Both the position numbers and the translations under genes were made by a program. Below, in pieces: positions 53,672-61,355 of a DNA stretch of 64,000 bases (the first letter of the stretch is position 1; every line of letters starts with the position of its first letter). The DNA comes from Clostridia bacterium. Its GTDB lineage: Bacteria > Bacillota > Clostridia > Oscillospirales > CAG-382. The stretch is taken from contig JAFQAP010000002.1 in the NCBI GenBank assembly GCA_017399965.1, positions 17,694 through 81,693 of the forward strand, written 5' to 3'. Below the pieces are notes generated by a model. That model saw only the letters and a program-made list of their open reading frames with translations. It was not told the origin of the DNA and searched no databases.

Positions 53672-54335
53672 TTTCTTTTCCTTCCTCCATAGATTTAACT
53701 ATTTTCACAATTCTGCTGGTGCCCAGTCTGGTGGCGCCCAGCGAAACAAAGCTTTCCGCATCCTCCAAAGAGGAAATACCGCCTGCCGCTTTTATATTAA
53801 GGTGGGGCGCAACGTGCTTTGCAAAAAGCTCAACGTCGTGCTTGGTGGCACCGGATTTGGAAAAACCAGTGGATGTTTTAATAAAATCCGCACCGCTTTC
53901 GGAAACAACCCCGCACATCTTTATCTTCTCGTCATCTGTCAGCAGGCAGGTCTCTATAATTACCTTAAGCAGCTTTCCGTTACACGCCGCCTTTACCGCT
54001 TTTATTTCATCAAGCAAAGCGTCGTATTTTTTGTCCTTCACCCAGCCGATATTTATTACCATATCTATTTCGTCTGCGCCGTTACTCACCGCATCCGCTG
54101 CTTCAAAGCATTTTACTGCAGTGGTGGAGTATCCGTTGGGGAATCCGATAACAGTACAAATTGCAAGCCTGTCACCCACATATTCCTTCGCCTGCTTTAC
54201 GTATGATGCGGGAATACAGCAAGACGCGCAGGAGTACTTTATCCCGTCATCTAAAAGCGCCTTTATTTCGTCCCAAGTTGCTCCCTGCGCCAGCAAGGTG
54301 TGGTCTACGTATGAAAGAATTTTTTTAATATCCAT
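53646..54335 (-). CDS. deoC: Deoxyribose-phosphate aldolase
   Basis: A 229-residue class I aldolase. The Schiff-base Lys is in L-K-V-I-I-E-T and the second active Lys in I-K-T-S-T-G-F. It cleaves deoxyribose-5-phosphate to acetaldehyde and glyceraldehyde-3-phosphate. First gene of the - strand operon, right behind a strong promoter. Its presence points to DNA, not only RNA, as carbon source. Confidence 0.96.
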   Translation of the reverse strand: MDIKKILSYVDHTLLAQGATWDEIKALLDDGIKYSCASCCIPASYVKQAKEYVGDRLAICTVIGFPNGYSTTAVKCFEAADAVSNGADEIDMVINIGWVKDKKYDALLDEIKAVKAACNGKLLKVIIETCLLTDDEKIKMCGVVSESGADFIKTSTGFSKSGATKHDVELFAKHVAPHLNIKAAGGISSLEDAESFVSLGATRLGTSRIVKIVKSMEEGKENDKQDTSY

Positions 54336-54367
54336 AACAGCCTCACAAAAATATACATATTTATTAT

Positions 54368-54396
54368 ATTATACCTTGTTTTTTCCATTCCGTCAA
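54368..54396 (-). promoter_or_regulatory. Promoter of the deoC-to-endonuclease operon
   Basis: On the - strand, TTGACG (54396-54391), 17-bp spacer, TATAAT (54373-54368), 33 bases before deoC. No other clear promoter is seen before the end of the operon at 46071, and all gene joints overlap or are at most 6 bases apart. Confidence 0.85.
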
Positions 54397-54499
54397 CAGT
54401 AAAAATGCGCAGTGCTGATGAATAAAGTGCGCTTATAAAAAGAGTATAAGTAAAGGGCTTACCTCTCGGTCAGCCCCTGTACTGTTGTCTTATTGAAAT

Positions 54500-55099
54500 T
54501 TATATATCGGTATCTATCAATATTGCTCTGCACGGCGAACCGTCTGCACCCGCCAAATTCAGCGGAGCCGCATTTAAGAAATATATACCCTCAGACACCT
54601 CTGCCAAACGAACCCCCTCAAGCAAGATAATATTGGCACCCAAGAGCGCAAGATGGACTGCCATCGGTGCATTTTGCGGTCCGATTGTCTGAGACTCGTT
54701 GCCCAGAAGTAAAATGTTTGAAGAGGCGAATACCTTTGCAGCCTCTAATGACACTTCAGCATCTCCTTTGATCAGAATTCTCTTTGCCGCTTCCGGGTCG
54801 TGTTTTTTTGCTTTTTCAAGTATCCGTAAAGCATTATCACCCGTGACGATCCCATGATGCTCTGCCACATAAGCCATTCCCGCAAATGCTTCTAAACATA
54901 TCTCATCAACCGTTTTTCCATCTTTAATAAAATGAAACGGTGCATCTATATGTGTGCCGTTATGTGCACACATACTAAAAGCAGTTAAATTATATATTTC
55001 GCCTTCTTGCATTGATTTCAGTGCCGTTTTCTCCGGTACAGGGTCGCCGGGATATACTTCGCAACTGAAAACCTCTTGAGAAATATCATAGATCTTCAT
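54500..55099 (-). CDS. Cyclase / kynurenine-formamidase-like hydrolase
   Basis: A 199-residue metal hydrolase of the cyclase family (PF04199). The metal motif H-N-G-T-H-I-D-A-P-F-H is complete and Y-P-G-D-P is near the start. Family members include kynurenine formamidase and isatin hydrolase. No tryptophan-degradation genes are nearby, so the substrate is open. It stands alone after the deo promoter region. Confidence 0.87.
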   Translation of the reverse strand: MKIYDISQEVFSCEVYPGDPVPEKTALKSMQEGEIYNLTAFSMCAHNGTHIDAPFHFIKDGKTVDEICLEAFAGMAYVAEHHGIVTGDNALRILEKAKKHDPEAAKRILIKGDAEVSLEAAKVFASSNILLLGNESQTIGPQNAPMAVHLALLGANIILLEGVRLAEVSEGIYFLNAAPLNLAGADGSPCRAILIDTDI

Positions 55100-55164
55100 T
55101 GAATATTCTCCTTGTCAAATTCTTATATTCAGAACAGTTTATAGTGTAAAAATAAGACCGCAGT

Positions 55165-55372
55165 TTATTGTTTTTTCTTCTTAAAAATCGGCTCGTCCCC
55201 CGCGCAGAGCCAAGCGCCCACCGCTATGGCGGCAAGGGAGATAAAGTAGGTCACTTTGGGCATCTCGCGGAAGATGACGAGAGCTTTCGCGTACAGTTGT
55301 TTTCAAAGCCCCGGCACACCGCCGCAAGCAGAACGAACAGCGAGCCGGCGGAAAACTTCAGACTGCTGATAT
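55165..55372 (-). pseudogene. Decayed end of a membrane protein gene
   Basis: On the - strand, one frame reads Y-I-S-S-L-K-F-S-A-G-S-L-F-V-L-L-A-A-V. After a shift near 55290, another reads A-L-V-I-F-R-E-M-P-K-V-T-Y-F-I-S-L-A-A-I-A-V, then K-K-K-K-Q and stop. The two halves make sense only with a frameshift, and no start is present. The piece is more G+C-rich than its surroundings. The parent family is not recognised. Confidence 0.5.
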
Positions 55373-55525
55373 AAAAACGAAAAGAAATGAGTTCGGCACT
55401 GTGCCGAGCTCAATCAATTACCTCTTGATTAACTGATTCTGTCTGCTTCTAAGTTGGTTTTACAAAGCGAGATTTTATGAAAATACTTTTGCGTGATATT
55501 CTGGTTTAACTTAATGATTACTACA
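55373..55525. other. Noncoding stretch with one strong palindrome
   Basis: GAGTTCGGCAC (55389-55399) and GTGCCGAGCTC (55401-55411) form a near-perfect palindrome with one wobble, next to an AT-rich tract. Nothing else was found between the gene remnant and the next gene. Confidence 0.5.
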
Positions 55526-55951
55526 CTAATTACGATTCTTTATCAAAAGCAGTGTAAGCTTAATCAACGCAACAATTGCCGATGCAACAGCCAGCGCGTA
55601 ACTCATGAATATAAGATAGAATGATACTTCACTGAGATTCTTATCAAGCAAACTTCCGGCGTTATTTGAATACCGGAATATAATGTAAACTACGTTATAT
55701 ATAACAGCTGGAACGAATACTGTGGAAAGTAAATATATTGTTTTTGTTAATTTGAATCTGGGGACCAATTTGTTTTCGAAAAACATAACAATTACAGAAA
55801 ATAACACGCCCAAGAGACAGCAGAAAATATGTTCATTAAAAACACCCAAAACTGAGCAACCCCAAACAGTTAAATAGAGAATTCCTGTCAAAAGAATTAT
55901 ACTTGATAAAAATAACCCTGAATATCTTAAGACTTTTTTAATCAACGCCAT
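55526..55951 (-). CDS. Small four-helix membrane protein of unknown function
   Basis: A 141-residue protein with four predicted membrane helices (about 10-30, 40-58, 70-90, 108-137) and a basic C-terminus. No family motif is recognised. AAGGAATATG upstream gives a moderate ribosome site. It is AT-rich like the sequence on its right and stands alone, which suggests a foreign or fast-evolving gene. Confidence 0.55.
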   Translation of the reverse strand: MALIKKVLRYSGLFLSSIILLTGILYLTVWGCSVLGVFNEHIFCCLLGVLFSVIVMFFENKLVPRFKLTKTIYLLSTVFVPAVIYNVVYIIFRYSNNAGSLLDKNLSEVSFYLIFMSYALAVASAIVALIKLTLLLIKNRN

Positions 55952-56597
55952 ATCATATTCCTTCTGTATATAGACTTTCTAAATGTTTTTGTTAACCTTT
56001 GTTAATGCCGTTAGGTAATGTCGATGAATTATTAATTATATTTTTGATTAATTGTATCACATTTTCAGATACAACTAAACCTTCGACTAGTCGCATTATA
56101 ATAAATTCCAGCTATAGCATAATACTTAGTATGGCTTTCTTTCGAGCAGCTGCAAAGCGGGCTCTTTCTGTCCCTCACTATCCCTAATTTCCGCAAAAAT
56201 TACCGAATTAGTGACCGCTTTATTGCCCTTTCTGAGAAAAATGCACGGCTAATGCAAGGCTAGAGGGACGAGCGGTCACTATTTTGTTCCACAGACCGTA
56301 AAATAGTTCTGAAACCATTGTATCACAGTTCAAATGCTTTTTCAAGTGAGAAAAAAGTGTTAAAAAGCCGTCACAATTCGAACCCTGAGGTGGTTTTATC
56401 CGATGTCACTTATAATCAGTTATTTGCCGTCCTCCTCCGTCCTTGCCTATCCTTCGAAAAAGAGAAAAACAAGCTTAAAATGAGGCGTTTTTGGAAAATT
56501 GTTAGGAAACTGAAAGGTAAAAGAGAAAAATAGCTTTTCCTTCTCGATTTTTTTCTGAACTTTACGTTTTTTGTGCTGACAAACTCAGAAACCAAAT
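55952..56597. other. AT-rich stretch without a convincing gene
   Basis: No intact gene was found. A - strand frame (about 56100-56270) reads a 40-residue peptide ending E-P-A-L-Q-L-L-E-R-K-P-Y but has no start or ribosome site and looks like a remnant. The 11-mer ATTGTATCACA occurs at 56051 and 56317. On the - strand the second copy gives TTGAAA-17-TACAAT, a possible promoter facing the 55526-55951 gene. The whole stretch resembles decayed mobile DNA. Confidence 0.45.
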
Positions 56598-56631
56598 CCG
56601 CCGAGAACGACCAAGCGGTAACTCTCGGCGG
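56598..56631 (-). terminator. Hairpin after the methyltransferase gene
   Basis: CCGCCGAGA and TCTCGGCGG form a 9-bp GC-rich stem with a 16-base loop, 14 bases past the stop. The T run is weak. Confidence 0.55.
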
Positions 56632-56644
56632 TGTCATTATATAT

Positions 56645-57544
56645 TTATTTTTCGAATACGAGAATACTGCCTAAATTTTCATCTATCAGTCGCTTGTAAA
56701 ATTTAAATCCAACGGCTCTTAACAGTTCTTCTACACCTTCAGCAGACGTGTACATTCTTATTTGCTTTGCCCAATATACCATTTCTTCTTCGGAGAAACC
56801 GTATTGTTCAAATCTTGTATACGCTTGCATTTTATTGGTGTTCAAACAATGCAAAACGATTTTACCGCCGGTCATTAATACCCTGTACGCTTCTTCTATG
56901 ATCGTAGGGATTTCTCGGCATTCTTCCAAGCCTGCATTACAGCAAACCGATGTAAACATACAATCTTCAAAAGGCAATTTCCATAACGATGTGGCAATAC
57001 CTAAACCGTTTATGTTATAATATTTAGCGAGAGCGTCAGCGTTTTTTGCACAAACAAAATCCATATCAACACCCATATAATAATCAAGAGGTGTCATTTT
57101 ACTCATTATCGCGTTTGTTCCGCCACCTGCGCCTATTGTGAGTTCAAGAATACGATTGTTTTGTTGATGTAGGATGTTCTCTGTGTAGAAATACCAAAAT
57201 GAAGGGTTGTTTTTTTGCCATTTTGACGCTTGTTTGGCTTTTTGCTCTCCATTGCCAATTTTTGAACTTACAGAAATAGCCTTAATCATCGAAATCGCAT
57301 CAATATCATCACTAAGTTCATTCCTGCCCGAAATCCAAAGAGGCAGCCCAACCTTTGCATATTTTTCTAATCGACGAATGAATTCTGCTTTATTGGGGAT
57401 AACCGACTTAAAAAACAATTCTTGATTCTTATGATAATTTTCAAAATCGTGTGGATAAAATCTATCGCAATTCTGCTTTGTGAATGCCTTCAAGGTATCA
57501 ATGTCATCCCAAAACAAAACTTCATCCAATGCATTCAAAATCAT
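56645..57544 (-). CDS. Class I SAM-dependent methyltransferase
   Basis: A 299-residue protein. Motif I is L-E-L-T-I-G-A-G-G-G-T-N (about 143), the acidic loop M-G-V-D-M-D follows, and the post-I strand is G-G-K-I-V-L-H-C. A helical N-terminal domain of about 130 residues precedes the Rossmann core. I chose the ATG at 57544, with GGGGGA 6 bases upstream. The methyl acceptor is unknown. It is divergent from the DUF5714 gene 130 bases away. Confidence 0.82.
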   Translation of the reverse strand: MILNALDEVLFWDDIDTLKAFTKQNCDRFYPHDFENYHKNQELFFKSVIPNKAEFIRRLEKYAKVGLPLWISGRNELSDDIDAISMIKAISVSSKIGNGEQKAKQASKWQKNNPSFWYFYTENILHQQNNRILELTIGAGGGTNAIMSKMTPLDYYMGVDMDFVCAKNADALAKYYNINGLGIATSLWKLPFEDCMFTSVCCNAGLEECREIPTIIEEAYRVLMTGGKIVLHCLNTNKMQAYTRFEQYGFSEEEMVYWAKQIRMYTSAEGVEELLRAVGFKFYKRLIDENLGSILVFEK

Positions 57545-57675
57545 AAAATCCCCCACATTTTTTGATTTGAAAAATTGTAGCATATTAATTATGCAAATAC
57601 AAGACTTGTTTTTTCGCTGATTTCGTGGTACAATATATATGTAAAAAGTTTACTGCCGGAGCAACCATAACGGTT

Positions 57676-58356
57676 ATGAAAGATGAATGTTTGATTTGCG
57701 GTGCGCCGCTTAAATATTTGGAAACCGAACAGCAGATGGAATGTGCCATCTGCCACAAAAAAGAAAACAGCAATACCGTATGCCAAAGCGGTCATTACGT
57801 GTGCAACGAATGCCACACCGGAGGAATGGACAGCATCATCGGTCTGTGTCTTTCGGAAAAGTCGAAGAATCCGATCGAAATTATTCAAAAGATGATGGCT
57901 CTGCCGTTCTGCCACATGCACGGTCCCGAGCATCACGTTATGGTCGGCTCGGCGCTTCTAACTGCCTATAAAAACGCAGGCGGAAAAATCGATCTACCCA
58001 AAGCCTTATCCGAAATGCAAGCACGGGGGAAAAAGGTTCCCGGCGGTGCTTGCGGTTTTTGGGGAGCTTGCGGTGCAGGGGTGAGTGCTGGAATGTTTGT
58101 ATCCATCGTGACAGGCTCCACTCCGCTTGCAAAAGAAGCGTGGGGCCTCTCCAATAAAATGACCGCCTCCGCTCTTGGTGCGATCGGTGAGGTTGGCGGT
58201 CCGCGTTGCTGTAAGCGCGATTCTTATTTTTCCATCATCAAAGCCGTTGAGTTTGCAAAAGAGCATTTGGGCGTGGAAATGGAGCTTGGCAGGATCAAGT
58301 GTATTCACTCTGCTCAGAATAATCAATGCATCGGTGCGAGGTGTCCGTTCAAATGA
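57676..58356 (+). CDS. DUF5714 family Cys-rich protein
   Basis: A 226-residue soluble protein with an N-terminal zinc-ribbon-like part (C-L-I-C, C-A-I-C, C-N-E-C-H) and a core of conserved Cys and His: C-H-M-H-G-P-E-H-H, G-G-A-C-G-F-W-G-A-C-G-A-G, G-P-R-C-C-K-R and C-P-F-K. This is DUF5714. The many Cys suggest metal or metalloid binding. I start at the ATG at 57676, since the open frame 17 codons earlier lacks a ribosome site. Its stop overlaps the start of the arsC-like gene, so the two were an operon. Confidence 0.82.
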   Translation: MKDECLICGAPLKYLETEQQMECAICHKKENSNTVCQSGHYVCNECHTGGMDSIIGLCLSEKSKNPIEIIQKMMALPFCHMHGPEHHVMVGSALLTAYKNAGGKIDLPKALSEMQARGKKVPGGACGFWGACGAGVSAGMFVSIVTGSTPLAKEAWGLSNKMTASALGAIGEVGGPRCCKRDSYFSIIKAVEFAKEHLGVEMELGRIKCIHSAQNNQCIGARCPFK

Positions 58357-58731
58357 AAAAGAAGATAGCTTTTATCTGCGTACACAATTCCTGCCGAAGT
58401 CAGATTGCAGAAGCACTCGGAAAGCATCTGCGCGGTGATGCGTTCGACTTTTATTCGGCAGGTACAGAAACAAAACAGAAGATCAATCAGGATGCCGTCA
58501 GGCTTATGAAGCAGCTATACGGTATTGATATGGAGCTGACGCAGTACAGCAAGACCTTTGATAAAATCCCCCCCGCCTGACGTGGTGATCTCTATGGGAT
58601 GTGACGTCGGCTGTCCTTTCATCGGTAGAGAGTTTGATGATAATTGGGGCTTGCCCGATCCGACAGGTCACCGTGATGGAGTATTTATTGAAGTTATACG
58701 GCAGATAGAGCAGAATATACGAAAACTATAA
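58353..58731 (+). pseudogene. Arsenate reductase (ArsC, thioredoxin type), frameshifted
   Basis: The first frame (58353-58580) has the Cys loop C-V-H-N-S-C-R-S-Q and ends early after F-D-K-I-P-P-A. The second frame continues with D-V-V-I-S-M-G-C-D-V-G-C-P-F-I-G and stops at 58731. The two Cys of G-C-D-V-G-C are the second and third redox Cys of the family. The shift lies at a run of seven C (58568-58574); six C would restore one protein of about 125 residues. It may be a real mutation, a phase-variable tract or an assembly error. Confidence 0.84.
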
Positions 58732-58735
58732 GAAA

Positions 58736-58769
58736 ACGGCGGTAGGGAGCAAAAACTCCTTGCCGCCGT
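58736..58769. terminator. Bidirectional terminator
   Basis: ACGGCGGTAGGGAG and CTCCTTGCCGCCGT form a long stem with a CAAAAA loop between the arsC remnant and the NifX-like gene. Confidence 0.78.
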
Positions 58770-58774
58770 GCTGT

Positions 58775-59167
58775 TTAGTGACAGTTATGACCGCAACCGC
58801 GGTTGCCGCAGGTGTGACCTTCACCGTGATGGTCGTGGTGGTCGCACTTTACATTGGGGTTAAACCCAAGCGTACCGCCGAGCAACGCTTCGACTGCGGC
58901 ATCGCAATCCCCGCTGACTCCGCCGTAAAGCTTGATACCTGCCTCGGAAAGCGCCGTCTGTGCGCCACCGCCGATGCCTCCGCAAATAAGAGCATCAACG
59001 CAGAGCGAAGAAAGAAGTCCCGCAAGTGCTCCGTGGCCGCTGCCGTTGGTATCGATTACTTTGCTGTTTATGATTTTTCCGTTTTCTGCGGTATAAATCT
59101 TAAATTGCTCGGTATGACCGAAGTGCTGAAAGATCTGTCCGTTTTCGTGAGTTACTGCAATTTTCAT
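58775..59167 (-). CDS. NifX/NifB-like cluster-binding protein with His/Cys tail
   Basis: A 130-residue protein of the dinitrogenase FeMo-cofactor-binding family (K-I-A-V-T, F-G-H-T-E-Q-F, A-L-I-C-G-G-I-G-G-G-A). The last 25 residues are a His/Cys-rich metal-binding tail (D-H-H-D-H-H, C-G-N-R-G-C-G). No nif genes are present. Such small proteins occur widely in anaerobes and probably carry an iron-sulfur or other metal cluster. Its start overlaps the MATE stop by 4 bases. Confidence 0.9.
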   Translation of the reverse strand: MKIAVTHENGQIFQHFGHTEQFKIYTAENGKIINSKVIDTNGSGHGALAGLLSSLCVDALICGGIGGGAQTALSEAGIKLYGGVSGDCDAAVEALLGGTLGFNPNVKCDHHDHHGEGHTCGNRGCGHNCH

Positions 59168-60549
59168 TGTATTGTCTCCTTTGAGTTTTCTATTGTTAAA
59201 GATTTTAATGCTTTCTTGAATTGTACGGTGAAAAGGATAGCGGTAAAGGTTACGGCGATCACGTCGGCAACAGGCTCCGCCGTATAAACGCCTGATGTTT
59301 TATCCGCAATCAGCTTAGGCATAATGTAGATCAGCGGCAAGAGTAAAACAAACTTTCGAACAATGGCAACTATAATGGAACAAGGTGCGTTGCCGATTGA
59401 AACAAAGGTCATCTGGCAGGCGATCTGAATACCGAAGATGCACATCACACCGCAATAAATGCGAAGTGCCGTTGCTGTGAATTCAATAAGTGATGCATCG
59501 GGTGTAAATATGCCTGCAAATATTTGAGGGAACAGCATAATGGCTCCCCAAATTACAAATGAATAAGTAAGGCAGGATATAAGCAAAAGCTTATAGGTTT
59601 TCTTGACACGTTCTACGTTTTTAGCACCGAAGTTATAGCTGAGTATCGGCTGTGCGCCCTGTGCAATACCTTGCATCGGGAGCATCGCAAATTGCATCAC
59701 GCTCGTAAGAATTGTCATAGCGCCTACGGCAATATCACCGCCGTATTTTAAGAGCGAGGAATTAAAACAAACCGAAATCACACTCTCGCTGCTTTGCATA
59801 ATAAAGGTTGCAGTTCCAAGCGCGATACAAGGAAAAACGAGTTTTGCATCTATGCGAAGATTATGTTTTTTGAGCTTTAAATACGTTTTCTTACCGCAAA
59901 GGAACAGGAGCACCCAAATGCAAGAGACGGCTTGAGAAAGAACTGTGGCAAGCGCTGCACCTTTAACTTCCATATTGAAACCAAAAATGAAAATGGGATC
60001 AAGGATAATATTGCTGACCGCGCCTATAAGCACCGTGATCATGCTGATTTTTGTGTAGCCCTGCGCGGTGATAAACGCACCCATACCAAGTGTTAACTGA
60101 ACGAAAACCGTACCGATGGCGTAAATGTTCATATAGTCGGCGGCATAACCGATAGTATTTTCACTTGCACCGAACATCAAAAGCAGGTCTTTGTTCCAAA
60201 TCAGCAAAACGGCGGTCAGAACGGCGGAAATGATAAGCTGCAGAGAAAAGCAACCGCCCATAATTCTTTCGGCGGAATGATTATCTCCTTTTCCCATCAA
60301 AATAGACGCCTTCGGCGCACCGCCCGAGGCGATCAGTGCCGCAAATGCCGAGATGATCATAATGATCGGCATACATACGCCGACACCTGTCAGCGCAAGA
60401 CTGCCGATGTCTTTGATATGACCGATATAGATTCGGTCAACGATGTTGTATAGCATATTGATAAGCTGGGCAACTACCGTCGGAACCGCTAATTTAAACA
60501 GCAGCTTACCGATCGGTGCCGTGCCGAGCATTTCTTTGTTATCGCTCAT
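59164..60549 (-). CDS. MATE family efflux transporter
   Basis: A 461-residue membrane protein with twelve helices in two halves, the MATE pattern: G-K-L-L-F-K-L-A-V-P-T-V-V at the start and a second-half repeat beginning F-P-C-I-A-L-G-T. It exports drugs or metabolites with Na+ or H+. Resolving the substrate is not possible here. It is coupled to the NifX-like gene by a 4-base overlap. Confidence 0.92.
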   Translation of the reverse strand: MSDNKEMLGTAPIGKLLFKLAVPTVVAQLINMLYNIVDRIYIGHIKDIGSLALTGVGVCMPIIMIISAFAALIASGGAPKASILMGKGDNHSAERIMGGCFSLQLIISAVLTAVLLIWNKDLLLMFGASENTIGYAADYMNIYAIGTVFVQLTLGMGAFITAQGYTKISMITVLIGAVSNIILDPIFIFGFNMEVKGAALATVLSQAVSCIWVLLFLCGKKTYLKLKKHNLRIDAKLVFPCIALGTATFIMQSSESVISVCFNSSLLKYGGDIAVGAMTILTSVMQFAMLPMQGIAQGAQPILSYNFGAKNVERVKKTYKLLLISCLTYSFVIWGAIMLFPQIFAGIFTPDASLIEFTATALRIYCGVMCIFGIQIACQMTFVSIGNAPCSIIVAIVRKFVLLLPLIYIMPKLIADKTSGVYTAEPVADVIAVTFTAILFTVQFKKALKSLTIENSKETIQ

Positions 60550-60598
60550 ATTTCACTCCGAAAATTTATTGCATTTGAAACTGTTATAGACAAAATCA

Positions 60599-60626
60599 AG
60601 ACCGCAATCCGTGAGAACTGCGGTCT
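60599..60626 (-). terminator. Terminator downstream of the tRNA-Ser fragment
   Basis: AGACCGCA and TGCGGTCT form an 8-bp stem directly after the tRNA 3' end on the - strand. It probably belonged to the original tRNA gene. Confidence 0.65.
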
Positions 60627-60629
60627 GTT

Positions 60630-60690
60630 TGGCGGAGAGAGAGGGATTCGAACCCTCGTGCGCGTGAGCGCAAACTGATTTCGAGTCAAG
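60630..60690 (-). tRNA. 3' fragment of tRNA-Ser(CGA), 5' half missing (attachment site)
   Basis: Read on the - strand, the piece contains an anticodon loop CTCGAAA, a long variable arm (GCGC/GCGC), a T arm GAGGG-TTCGAAT-CCCTC and the acceptor strand TCTCTCC-G-CCA with encoded CCA. The matching GGAGAGA acceptor strand and D arm are absent upstream, where the sequence is AT-rich. This is what remains at the far end of an element that integrated into tRNA-Ser, so it is not a working tRNA. Confidence 0.85.
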
Positions 60691-61058
60691 TGTCAAAAAA
60701 CGAACTTGACGGAATTTAACGGAAGATAACGGCAATAGTGAGAACCCCGAAAACCCCGATGTTTTCAGGGCTCTTTCGGTTATTATATCAAAAAACACAG
60801 TAAAAATCAAGGTCTAAAAGTCTTCTCCGATTTTGCCGAGTTCTAATGGATTTTTGGGAAAGTCTATTAGAATTTTTTATAGAACTACGCCTATTTTTAC
60901 CCCCAAATCACCCATTTGGAAGTGCAATAAAAAGCACCGGTTGAGGCATACAACACACAAAATCGTGTTGGCTTTTCAAGAGCAAGGGACAAGTGTTGCC
61001 GACAAAACAGACTATCGCATCAACGTGCGAGAGTCTATTTTTATTTTGATAAAGTCTC
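60691..61058. other. Element end: noncoding stretch inside the attachment site
   Basis: CAAGT (60687-60691) and ACTTG (60704-60708) form a short inverted repeat at the junction, as in integrase core sites. CCCCGAAAAC (60745-60754) and GTTTTCAGGG (60761-60770) form a hairpin that pairs better in - strand RNA. The rest up to the promoter at 61059 has no gene that I can support. Confidence 0.5.
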
Positions 61059-61087
61059 TTGTAAAACTGTTCTCGTTGTGTTATAAT
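61059..61087 (+). promoter_or_regulatory. Promoter of the XRE / TrkA-RyR / DUF4062 genes
   Basis: TTGTAA (61059-61064), 17-bp spacer, TATAAT (61082-61087), about 42 bases before the XRE gene. Confidence 0.8.
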
Positions 61088-61128
61088 ATAAAATGCAATC
61101 TTTTTAAGGAGAAAGGAAAATCGCAAAT

Positions 61129-61341
61129 ATGGCTATGAAGGTTAGTTACAACAAGCTTTGGAAGTTACTCGTTGACAAGAAAATGAGCAAAGCGGATCTT
61201 AGAAGAACGGCTGAAATTGCGCCTAATACGCTGACAAAAATGCGTAAGGATGAGCCGGTGTCTATCGATGTTCTGCTTCGCATTTGCGATAAATTGGATT
61301 GCAATATCGGAGATATGATGGACGTCCAAAAAGAAGCGTAA
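61129..61341 (+). CDS. XRE-family HTH regulator, small
   Basis: A 70-residue Cro/CI-type protein consisting only of the HTH domain (W-K-L-L-V-D-K-K-M-S-K-A-D-L, A-P-N-T-L-T-K-M-R, L-L-R-I-C-D-K-L-D-C). It matches the HTH_26 class. AGGAGAAAGG lies upstream. It starts the run of three genes and is followed 14 bases later by the membrane protein, so it likely represses the set until needed. Confidence 0.88.
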   Translation: MAMKVSYNKLWKLLVDKKMSKADLRRTAEIAPNTLTKMRKDEPVSIDVLLRICDKLDCNIGDMMDVQKEA

Positions 61342-61355
61342 AAGGAGATGTTTGT

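Noticed and set aside
56370..56400. TTCGAACCC string resembling a tRNA T arm on the - strand
   Set aside because: The flanking bases cannot form the 5-bp T stem and no acceptor or CCA follows.
58326..58580. Short complete gene of 84 codons
   Set aside because: The frame is the front part of arsC cut by a C-run frameshift; the remaining Cys motif follows in the next frame.
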